NCBI RefSeq assembly: GCF_014648635.1
Contig: NZ_BMRM01000028.1
Coordinates: forward strand, 1 to 64,000
DNA: 64,000 nucleotides
Reading direction: 5' to 3'
Source: Streptomyces cinerochromogenes
GTDB taxonomy: Bacteria; Actinomycetota; Actinomycetes; Streptomycetales; Streptomycetaceae
Shown: in pieces, positions 12,401 to 24,400 of the stretch
How the letters are laid out: every line of letters begins with the position of its first letter
Position numbering within the stretch: the first letter of the stretch is position 1
Notes under the pieces: model-generated
The model's input: the letters and a program-made list of their open reading frames with translations, nothing else
Told to the model about the DNA's origin: nothing
The model's database searches: none
Program-made: the position numbers and the translations under genes

Positions 12401-15400
12401 GACTGCGTGCCCGGCTCCAGTTGCACGCCGACCAGGTACCCCTGCTGATCCGTGCCCCCGAACTGCTGTCGGCTGTCACGCGCAACCCCGGCCTGCTGGA
12501 CGTCCTGGCGCGCAGCCCGCGGCTGGTCGACATCCTCACGGACATCCCCCGTTTCGCGGAACGCCTGGCGGCCGACCCGGGAGCGCTCACGGCGGCGGTG
12601 GACAATCCGGCGGTCGCCGACTGGCTCTCGCGTGACCCGGCGCGCTTCGACGCGGTGCCGGAGGACCGTCTCGCGGATGCGCTGCGCGACGTGTCCGCGC
12701 CCGCGCCGGCCGCCACGGCGGGGCGCCGGCCGCGGGCCGCCGGAGACGGGCTGCTGCCGCGCGTCCGGGCCGCCCATCCCGGACTGGACGCCGTCCTGGC
12801 GGCCGAGCCGGGCCTGTCGGCGGTCCTCCGGGCCGACGACGGCCTCATGAAGGGTCTGCTGGACCATCCCGGTCTGCTGGCGGACCCCCACGAGTACCGG
12901 CGGCTGCTCGGTCCCGGGGCCGCGGAGCTGCGTCCGCTGGTGCGGCAGGGTTCCCCCCTGGTCGCTCCGAACCTGCTGCGGGCGGTGCTGCGCCACCGGT
13001 CGCTGCGGGACTGGTTCACCCGGGACCCGCAGGTCCTGCGAGCCGCCCCGGGCAATCCGCGCCGGGCACTCGCCGAGGCCGCCGAGGCCGATCCGCGCGT
13101 GGGGGAGATGGTCTTCTCCAACCCGGGGGCGGCCCAGTTCCTCACCAGCAGGTCGGTGCTCGCGCCCACCCGCGTGCTTCTCGACGTCTGGGCCGTGCGG
13201 CCCACCGACGAACGGCCCTTCACCCACCTCGGGCTGGCCGGATTCGAGGACATGGTGGCGCGCCCGGGGGACACGCGGCAGCTGCTGGACGTCCTGTTCC
13301 GCAACGACAGCGCCCTGATCCGGATGGCCGGTCACGACCGGCGCGTCCTGGACGTCGTCGACGACGAGGCGGTGGCGAACCTCCGCCCCCACCCGGCCGT
13401 CGTGACAGAGCTGGCCTCCCGGCCTCCGCTCCGGCTCACCACCGCCCACTGGAACACGTTCTTCCACTCCCCGGAGCTGCTCGCGGGCCTGAGCCGCAAC
13501 CAGAACCTGCTGAGCCTGCTCGCCTCGGCGCCGGAGGCCCTCCGTGAGGCGATCGCGCGTCCCGGCCTCGTCGCGGCCCTGGACGACCCCGCGTTCCAGG
13601 CCGAGGTGTCGGCCGTCGCCGCGGAACGGAAGGCGCACAACGCCAGGAAGAAGAAGAGCAAGACCTGGGTGAAGGACCTGGAGAGGATCGTCACGACGTA
13701 CGGCGGGGACGCCGTGCTGTCCCCCGAGGGCGTCTCCGTGACCGTGGACGACGGCTTCTGGGCCGATCTGTGGAACCTCCCGCAGGACGACGCCAGGAGC
13801 ACGATCGCGAACACGGTGTCGGACCCCGCTCACCGGGAGTACCGGGACAGGTTCCTGGCCGCCGAGGACAGGGTCCGGCGGAACGCCCCCCTGCTGGCCG
13901 CCGCCCGGCGCAGCCTCGCCATCGGCTCCCGCCTGCTCGTCGACCCGGAGCTGGCGGACACCCTCGAGGCGCGGCCCGGCCTGCTGGAGCGGATCCAGGA
14001 CGACACGTCCTCGCTCCTGGTCCCGCTCGTGGAGAACCCGGACCTCACCGCGGCCCTGCGGACCAACGACTACCTCTACCGGTACGTCATGCACGACCCG
14101 ACCGCCGCCAGCGTCCTGACCTCCTTCCCGGAGTTCACCCGCGGGCTGGTCGACAACCCCGACCTGGCCAGGCTCTTCGTCGTGGAGCAACAGCGTTACA
14201 GAGAAGCGCGCAGGGACCCCGCCCTCGTCAGACTGGTGGACGAGGAGCCGGCCGTGACCAGCGTCCTCGCGGACGGCGGACCGGTCGCGGACCTGTTGCT
14301 GGCCACTCCCGCCCTGACCGCACAGCTGGTCCGGCACCTCACGGGCGCGGCCGAGGACACCGAGGTCATCCGGGCCGTGACGAGTGGCCTCCCGGTCGCC
14401 GAGACCGCCGCGCAGTTCCCGCCGGTGACGGAGATGCTGCGCCGGTTCACCGCCGTGGCCCGGGCGGTGGCCGACCATCCGGAGGCCTTCACCGACGCGC
14501 CCCACTTCAGCCGGTTCATGGGTGTCGGAGACCTGCTGACAGCGTTCGAACGGCACCCGGAGCAGGCGGAGGAGGTGCTGCGCTCCCCCGAGCTGCTGGA
14601 GACGGCGATACGGACCCCGGCCGTCGTGGCCGCGCTCGCGGCCGACCCCGGCCTGGCGCCCCTGCTGGCACGGCGTCCGCTCGGCGAGGCGGTGCACCGG
14701 CTGCTGCGCGGACAACCGGACCTGGTGGCGGCCCTGACGACCCCTCCGGACGGGGACGGCCGCGCGCTGCGCACGGCACTCGGCGCCATCCCCGGCCTGG
14801 CCGAGGCGATGGCCGCCGATCCCCGGATCGGTCAGGACCTGCGCGCCGCCCCGTGGCTGGAGCAGGCGCTGGTGCGTAGCCACGGACTGGCCGACCACGC
14901 GGTCCGCAACAGTCCGCTGTGGCGGGCGGCACGGGCGGCACGGGAGTTCGCCGATGCTCTGACGCCCAGGGCGGTGCGCCGGCTGGCCGGCCGTGACGCG
15001 CTCCTCGAACAGGTGCGGGAGCGGCCCGGCGACCTGGCCGGCATCGCTCCTCACGACCTCCGGCGGCTGCTCGCCGACCCCGGTCTGACCCGCTTCCTGG
15101 ACGGCCACCGCTCGTTCGCCGAGCGGTTCTTCACCACACGCGCGTGGTACACCCGCGCGCTGGAGGTTCCGGACGTCGCCGGCCGGCTGAGGGACTTGGC
15201 ACGCGACAGCGAAGGCTTCCGGCAGCTCGTCGCGGACCCCACCGGGGAGCGGCTGCCGGCGGCCCTGGAGTCCGCCGCCGCTCCCGGGCGGGAGCGGACG
15301 GCCCCCCAGGACGGCACGGCGCGGAACACCGCCGCACCGGCTCCCGCCCGCACCGACACGCCCAGGGTGGCGGACGTCGGGAGAGGAACGACGGAGCCCG

Positions 15401-18400
15401 AGCCGGGTTCCGTGTGGGCGGAGGCGCTGGCTTCCGTGCCCGAGGCCGCGGACCTGCTGCTGAGTGCGGAGGGTGCGGACGCGGCCGGTGAACTGGGCCG
15501 GCATCCGGAACTCCTGCCTCTGCTCCTGGCCGCCCCCGCGGTGCTGGAGGACCTGGCCCGGGACCCCGCCGCCTGGCGCGACTACGTCTTCGACACGTTC
15601 CTCACCCGGGACGCGAGCGCACTCACGGACTTCGACACCGACTTCCACCACTGGCTCGACCGGCTGGGCGCCGTTCTGGAGGGGGACTTCCACGGCCGTG
15701 TCAGGGACCTGGCACACCACGTATGGGACCGGGCACGCGCGCACCGGGAAGCCGAGCGGGCCGAGGAGGCGACCCGCGTCGCGGACCGGCTGGCCGCCTT
15801 CCAGCCCCACCGGCCCGACACCTGGGAGCACAGCGGCCGGCTGGTCCACGCCCGGCACGTCCGTACGGACCGGCTGACGCGGGAGCAGTCGCGGGTACTG
15901 CGGGAGGTCGCCTCGGGGCAGCGCCGGCCGCGGGAGCGGGAGAACGCGGTGGCGGCGAACCAGGCGCTGCACGTCCACCTGGACGGAGGCGACGGCGGTG
16001 CCTCGTTCGCGTACGTCCTCGCCGACGACGGCCGGGTGGACGTACTCGTGTACGCCGTCAGCACCGCGCGACAGGGGAACAAGTACCAGTGGGACGGGCA
16101 CAGCGCCCGCTACGTGGACGGCCCGCTGGACATCGAGGCGGCGCGCAACGAGCCCGCCCTCGTGGCGTCGACGGCCCGCGTGAAGCAGGCGGCGGAGCGG
16201 GCCGGGCAGGTGCGCGAGGACCGCAAGGGCAAGGCCCCCGCAGGCGCCCGGGACACCCGGCCCGCCGACGAGGCGTCAGCGGCGCCGCCGGATGCCGGGC
16301 TGGCGCGGCTCGCGGACGCCCTGGCCGCGTACCACGCGGCCGTGGCCGGGCAGGACGCCGTCCGGCGGATGCGGGACAAGAGGGCCCAGTCGCGTGCGCA
16401 GGCGCAGGCGCTCGGGGCGCTGCGAGACGCCCGCCGGACACTGCGGAACCTGGGGCTGGACCCCGAGGCCCGTACGGACGCGGACGGCGTGACGGCACCG
16501 CCGCGGAACACCGAGCCGGTGCCGGCGGACACCGCGGCCTGGCTGGCGGCGCGGCTGGACCTCTCCGTCCCGGCCGCCACGGCGCTGCTGAGCAGGGCCA
16601 GCGGGTACGTGCGCACCCCGATGGTGATGGACTCCGAGACGGTGCGCGAGGAGCACCACCGGCGGCTGGCCGAGGTCGCCCGCGTCCTGCACACGGACGG
16701 CGAGGAGGCCGCCCGGCGGCTGGCCGGGCCGTACACGCGTCTCTTCCCGCCGGGCGCCGGCCCGCTCGCCGAGGCGGCGGACGCAACCGCCCGGGACGCG
16801 AACCAGGCCGGGCCCAGCACCGTCCCGGCCGAACCGGTCGTCGTGCCGGTCGACGGCACGGCGGCGGCGGAGCCGGACGCTGCGGTGTCCGGCCCGCGGC
16901 CGGACGAGCCGCGCAGTCTGGACGCCCCGCTCGACCAGGCCCTCCGCGACCGGCCGGCGGAGTCGCCGCCGGCGTCCGGGACCGGGGTGGCACCGGCGGT
17001 CGCCGTACCGGAGCCGGCGGTCGCCGCACCGGAGCCGACGGACGCCGTACCGGAACTGAGTGACCACGTCCGCACCTTCGGCTCGGCCTTCGACGGAGCC
17101 CAGGGCACCACCCACCTCGGCCTGGTGCCCGAGACGACCGTCGAGTGGCTGCGCGACCAGGTGGCCCGGCGACTGGAGGGGAGCACCGGGCGCGACGAGG
17201 ACCTCCGACGGCGGATCGCCGCCAGGCTGACCTCCGCCTACCTGATCCACGAGTGGGCCGACGTGCGCAGCGAGACCGGGCTGCGGCTGCCGCTGGAACA
17301 CCGTGGCGCGCGCCGGACCGTCCACGTACGGCTGCGGCTGGACGATCCCCGGTCCGCGCCCGAACTGCTGGACGGGCTGGCCGACGGCGTGCCCAACCGG
17401 GTGCAGCGCTGGGGCGCGGGCTACTCGGAGGCGGGCAACTCCTCCGGTACGGCCGACCTGCGGACCTTCCAGTTCAACTACAGCCACGTCTGGGACGTGC
17501 CGACCGCCGGTCCGCTGCGCCAGGTCGTGGTGCAGCCGCAGGTCAACGTGGTCCGCAACCAGCTGTCGACGTCCGTGAGCGCCGCGGGCGGCGCCCAGTC
17601 GCTGTCCATCACCACCACGCTCGGCGGCACGGTGCCGTTCGAGTACCGGATGCGCTGGCAGGTGCGGACCGATGCCGCGCAGGCGGCCGGTGACTGGACC
17701 GCCGAGCAGGAGCAAGGCCGGATCGCGGTCTGGTTCCCGGAGTTCCTTGCGCGGACCGAGACGGCGGACACGGGCCCGGACGCCGGTCAGGAGGTGCCGC
17801 AGGAGAGCCCGGCCGCCGTGGTCCGGTCCGACGCGGCCGAGCGGCAGGCCGCCCCGCTGCGGGCGGCGGTGCGTGAGACACCGCTGTACGCGGTGGAGAC
17901 GGTGCTCGCCCCGGACCGCGTGCTGCACGCGGTGGAAGACTCCTTCGCGGATCACCTCGACGGGGCGACGGAGGCGTCCCGGGAGGACCTGCGGCGCTTC
18001 TTCGGCGCCCGCAACCTGCGCGACGCACTGCCCAGGATGCTGAGCGGATGGCACAGCTCACCGGTGCTGCTGACCGGCGACGGCTCCGTGCTGGGCCACT
18101 TCCGGGTGCACGCGGTCCTCACCGGCCACGAGGAGACCGTCGGCCCGGCGGCCCCCGAGGCGGACCTCATGCAGATGGTGGTGCGCACGGTACGGGTCAC
18201 CGGGCAGGCGACCGTCACCAACGCGGCGGGCGCCGACCTGAGCGTCTCGCTGGGCTTCTCGGCGCCGCGGACCGAGAGCGTGACGGATCCGGTCGGCGGT
18301 TCGGTGTCGCTGAACGCCGGAGCACGCCACCAGGTGTCGTACGGCCTGGGCTCCGGCGGGGAGGTCACCAGATCGCAGGCGCTGGAGTGGGGCGGGCCCC

Positions 18401-21400
18401 TGTTCCGGGTGCGGGGCGGGGTGGGCCTCGTGGTGGAGCTGGTCCGTCCCGGCCGGGACCGGGCGTTCCCGGCGCCGGGCGGCCCCTTGGACACCCGCGT
18501 CGGACTCGGGTCGTACCCGGTGGTGTTCCAGGTGCCGTCCCGCGCCGCGCTGGAGGGCGTCACGGATGCCGCCCCGCGCCGGCTCCCACCCGAGGTGGCC
18601 GGGCTGCGCTCGCTGGGCATCTCCACCACGACCCTGCGCGTCGACGGCACCGGGCCGCTGTTCGACCTGGCCGAGCGCTGGCTGCGTGAGCACGGCTTCC
18701 TGCCCTCGGCGGCCGGGGACGGCTGGGCCGGCGAGGCAGCCCGGGCCCGCCGGCTGGTCAACGCCCGCACCCTGGATCACGCCCGCTCCGGCGAATCGCT
18801 GCGGGCCGCGGCGGACGAACTCATCGACGGAGGGCACACGGTCTGGTTCGAGCTGCCGACCGCGGCCGACACCCAGCGGGTCGCCCTCCGGCTGTCCGCC
18901 GAGCGCCGGGGCGACGGACCGGTCGAGGCGGTCCGGTCGCTGCCCGGCGTCCAGGTGAACAACTGGTCCGGGTTCGCCCGACCCGGCCAGGAACAGCGCA
19001 CGGTGGCCCCCGTCGCCTGGTCGGTGACCGGGTCCGGCGCGCTCAGCAACCCGCTGGAACGCCATGGGGACCTGCCGTTGCAGGGCCTCGGATCCGAGTA
19101 CTCGTACAGTCGGCAGACCGCCACGACCACCGGCACCGGTTCCCTGGTGGGCCAGGAGAAGTACGTGGTCTCCTCGGCGGACGACGGCCTTCAGGTCTTC
19201 GACGTCCCGGTGCGCCTGCGGCTGGAGCTGACCTGGAGCCACGGCCCGGCACCCCGGCCGGTCGTCGCGGACGGCACGCTGGGCCTCGCGCTGCCCACGT
19301 ACCGCACCGAGACGGCACCTCGGACGGCCGGGCCCGCGCGACCCGCGCTCGAGCCCGCCGTGGACGCCTTCCCGGTGAGCGACGGGGAACTGGAGCGGCT
19401 CCGGGCCGCCGCCGACTCCGGCGAGCTGCAACGGCTTCCGGAGACGGCCTTCGTGGACCGGGTGTCGGGGGGCGGCGCCCTGGCCGACGCCGTGAGCCGG
19501 GTGCTGGGCACGGCCGCGGCCGCGCCGCGGACCGGGGAGCCGCTCGACCTGTCGGCGGCCCTCGCCGACGACCCGGAGACGGCCGAACGCCTCACCGGAG
19601 CCTGGGCGTCGGACGGCGCGGCGGGACCGCTGGGCCGTGTCGTGCGGGCCGCGGACGGGGCCTGGCGGTGGACGGCGCGCTCCGCGGTGGGCGGTTCGCT
19701 CACCGACGCGGACAGCATGGCGCAGCAGGTGCTGCGCTCCGCGCTCTCCTCGCAGCAGCTCACCGGCAACGCCCTGGCCGTGTTCGGCGACGGGTTCGTG
19801 CTGGAAGGGATCGGCAGCTACGGACTGGCCTCGGGCACCGACGTCTCGGTGACGGTCAGGGCCTATCTGACCGGCGTGCGGATGCGCGAGGAACCGCCCG
19901 CCATGAGCCTGGAGACCTGGCTGTACTCGGCGGACACCTCCTCGGTGACCCGGTCGGTGGGCAGCGGGCGGCAGCAGGGGCTGACCGTCAGCGGTGCCTA
20001 CGGACCGACGGTCGGGTTCTTCCCGAGCGGGCGCTACGCGCACTCCTCGGGCACCTCGGCCGGTGTGACCGTCGCGGACAACGCGTCGAACGCGCGGGTC
20101 ACCGCCGACAACAACACCCGGCTGCACCGCTTCACGGCCGACGCCACCTACGAGGTGACGGTCCGCGTGGGCCGCCGGAACGTGGTGTCCGGGACGCTGG
20201 CCGGCGGCCCCCACACGGAGCGGACCTTCGGCGTCAGGGCGCCGGACGCCGTGGAGTTCCTGCTGCCCGACAGCGAGCTGGCCGCGCACTTCCCGCTCAC
20301 CCGCGTCCTCGGACTCACCCCGGCCGTGCCGGCTGCCGACCTGACCCTGCCGGCGTGGTACCGGGCGACCCACCAGATCGGGCAGGGCGCCGTCACCCGG
20401 ACCGTCCTCGACGGTCCGCGCGGCGCCCTCCGGGACCGCGTCACGCGCGCCGTGGAGGCGGCGGCACCGGGGACGACCGTCCCGGGAAGCGCCGACTACG
20501 TGCCCGGCGTCGCCTCCTGGATCGCCGACCGCACCTCCCCGGTGGCCCTGCGCGCTCTGATCGCCGCGGGCCCCGAAGGACGCGTGGCGCTCCACTTCGT
20601 ACACCGCGGCTGGCTGACACCGAGCCTGGTCGAGGTGCGGCTCGCGGCCCGCCCGAAGCCGGACGCCGACCTGGACGCGCTGCGCGGGTACCCGGCCCCG
20701 GACACCTCGGAGCTGACCCGCTCGGCCGCACACGGCAGCGGACGCGACGGCGACCTGCCGGTGCCCGGCGCCGCCGGACAGAGCGTCTCCCACTCCCGGG
20801 GTCACGAACTGGACGCGATGCCCGTGCTCCAGTACCAGGGCCGGCGGGTGCAGACCACCCTCGCGCTGTCCGCCGAACGCGCGGTGGGCGCCTCGGTGTC
20901 CGCCTCTCGGGAGACCCGTGTCTGGCGCCGGTCGGGCCGGCTGGTGGAGTTCCCCGACATCCCGTACGAGATCCAGGCGACCGTGCGCAGGACCCCGCTG
21001 ACCGGGGCGCCCGTCGCCCGGCTCGCCGACGCGGTGGCCGGCGGCGTCGCCCTCGCGGACCTGCACGCCTCCGTCGACGCGCGCGTCACGCTCCGCTTCG
21101 ACCGCACCGACCTGCCCGCCGAGCCGGGTGATGCCACCCGGCTGGCACGGCCCGTCCCCGACGTCCTCGCCCAGGACCCCTCCGCGTGGCGGGCGGCGCC
21201 CGGGGACGCGGTCGCGGTCGACGTGGAGGGCGTGCCGCTCGCCGTCCGCCCCGCCCTGACGGGCGGCCACTGGGTGCCGGAGCGGCCGTTCTCCTTCGAG
21301 GTCTTCGACGCCGCGGCGCAGCTCGCGGAGGCCCTGCGGCAGGTCGACCCGGCGCTCGCCGGTGTGGACCGGATGCACACCTCGCTGTCGCACGAGGCCC

Positions 21401-24400
21401 TGCTGATCCGGCTCGCCCGGCTGGTGCGGCCGGGCGACGACGACGCGGGCGTACTGCTCGACCGGAGCGCCGTCGGCCGTTTCATGGGACGCACGGGCAC
21501 CAGTGACGCGACGTCCGTAAGGCTGCGGCTGTTCCCGCAGGAGGTCCTGGCCGAGGGCCCCACCGCCCTGGACGACGTCCGCGTGGCCTCCGACTCGTCC
21601 GGTACGAGCGCCTCCACCACGGTCGCCCCGGCGGTCAGCACCCGGTTCACCACACCGCTGACGCAGGACCAGACCCACCGCGTCCGGCTCACGCTGCCGA
21701 ACGCCCAGAACCGCGCGGGCCAGGGCGGGTCCGCGGCGACCAACGCCTACCGGCGCGACTACCTGAAGTTCGGCGTGCCCGCGCCGGCCGGTGCCGCCGG
21801 TCCCACACCGGGCTACCTGGTCCGCTCGCTCGTCGTGCTGCGCGTCGAGGGGCCGGCCGGCACCCGCTGGGTGCTCGGCACCACGGTGCTGCGCACCCTG
21901 GACCTCCCTCCCGGCCTGACGGTGCCCCGCCCGGCCGGGGACACCGAGCGGGCGGCGCCGTCCGACGCGGAGCGGGAGACGCGGCCGGAGTCCGGGCGGA
22001 CGCCGGGCGCGCGGCCCGGGCCGGTGCGTACCGAGGGCCCGGAGCCGGTACAGGACGACGACGGCCCGGAGCCGGTACAGGACGACGACGGCCCGGAGCC
22101 GGTACAGGACGACGTGCCGGGGCCGGAAGCGGTGCGTTCCGGGCGGTCCGGTGCGGCGGAGGACGACGCCGAGGGGCCCGTCGCGGCCCGGGAGGACGCC
22201 GACGGCCGGAGGACGGCACAGGACGCCGGGGCGGGAACGGTCCGGACGCCGGAGCCGGAGCCGGTACAGGACGACGCGCCGAGGCCGGAAGCGGTGCGTG
22301 CCGGGCGGTCCGGTGCGGCGGAGGACGACACCGAGGGGCCCGTCGCGGCCCGGGAGGACACCGACGGCCGGAGGACGGCACAGGACGCCGGGGCGGGAAC
22401 GGTCCGGACGCCGGAGCCGGAGCCGGGCGTGGCCGGGGAACCGGGCTCGTCCCGCGCGGACGGCGACGAGCTGGTGATCGAGCTGGCCGGGGACGAACCC
22501 GCCCAGGGCTCGGCGACGGCGTCGGGCGGCGGCAGGTCCAAGCGGCGCAGGGCGGGCCGGACCGCGGAGCAGGGCACGGCCCCCGCCGCCGCGGGGCCGG
22601 CCACCGCCCCGCCGGCGGCGGAACCGGTACCGCTCACCCGGGAAGGGCGCCGGCGCCTGGAGGCGGCCGCGCGGGAGGCCGCCGTACCCGAGTTCGCGAA
22701 GCGCATCGTCGGTGAGCGGCTGATCGCCGTCGCCCAGCGGTCGGGCTGGCACGAGGAATGGCCGGTGCGGGCGATGGCCCGGCTGCTCGGCGAGGACGCC
22801 AGGTGGGCCGAGGAAGGCAACTCCCCGGCCGTCACCCGGATGCTGCGCCCCGACGCGGTCCATCTGGTCGAACAGGCCGCCGAGCACCCGGCCCTGACGC
22901 CCTTCCTGTTCGCCCACCCCGACATGCCGGAGGTGCTGGCGGTCTCGCCGGCCTTCCTCGACGTGCTGAAGACCCTCCCGGAGCGGGATCCGCACAGCGC
23001 GGCCGAGTTCGTCGACACGCCCGCCCACCTCGGCGCCCTGCTGGCGAAGTCCTCGTCGGGACGGCGGGAACTGGTCGAGGCGGTGGAGACCGGAGCGCAG
23101 TGGACCCGGTCGCTGTTCCACGTCCCCGGCCTGGCGAACGCGCTGCGCTCGCAGACGGACCTGGTCCAGGCCCTGCTGGCCGGTCAGGGCATGCATCTCG
23201 CCCTGCTCGCCGCCAAGGTGCCGGGCATCGCCGACGCGCTGCGCCGAGCCGACCGTCCCGTGCCCCGGGCCGAGGCCCTCATGCAGGAGAAGGCCCTGAT
23301 CGCCGGCCTGTGGTCCGCCACCCGTACGGGCTCCGCCGCACACCTCGACCACCGGCGGCTCTTCAAGCACCATGAGGTGCGCGCCGCCCTGCGCACCCAC
23401 GCCGACCAGGTCTACGCGGTCCTCCAGGTGCCCGGTCTCCTGGACCTGGCCATGGCCGACACCTCGGTGCTCGACGTCCTCGCCGGCAGCCCGCTGCTCG
23501 TCGACGTCCTGCCGGACACCCCCGGCTTCGGCTCCAGGATCTCGCGGTCCAGGGAGCTGATCGAGGCGGCGGCGGGGAACCCCGCGGTGGCCGAGGCCCT
23601 GTCGTACGATCCGCGCGCGTTCGACGGCGTCCCCGACGAGGCACTGGCCGGCGCACTGGGGGCGGCGCGTCCGCCGGCGCTGTCCCGGCCCGGCACCCCG
23701 GCTCTCGACGCGGTCCTGTCCGACCCGGAACTCGCCGGGGCCCTGCGGCGGCAGAAGGGACTGTCCGCGGTGCTCGTGCGCCGCCCCGATCTGCTCGTGT
23801 ACCCGCACGAGTACCGCCGGCTGCTGCGGCCCGAAGCCGAACCCCTCCGGGAACTGCTGGCCGCCGGCGACGCCGACGAACTGCTGCTGCCCGGTGTCCT
23901 GCGCGCGGTGCTGCGTCACCCCGTGCTCAGCCAGGAGATCCACGGTCCGGGCGGTGGACCGACCCTGGAGCAGATCGGCGACGCCATCAGCAGCCACCCC
24001 TGGGTGCTGGGCGTTCTCCACTCCAACGCCGGTCTGGCGGAGTACACGGCCGCGAGCAACGACTTCCGGGAACTCGTCCTCCCGCTCGCGGGTCTGGCGC
24101 CGCGACTGGCCACCGACGACCGGATCGTCGGCTTCCTGACCGTGCCCGGCTCCGGCCTCCTGCTGCAACGGCTCGGCGCCGGCCCGGAGGTGGCGGACGC
24201 TCTCCTGGAGAACGGCAACGCGCTGCTGACGCTCCTCGGCGCGAACCCCAACGCGGTACCCGCCCTGGTCGACCGCGAGCAGCTGGACCATCTCCGGGCG
24301 CATCCGCGCGCGGTGGCCGAACTGGCCCGGCGTCACCGGCTTCCCCTCTCCGCCAACCACTGGGCGCGCCTGTTCCGGACGCCGGAGCTGCTTGCCGCGC

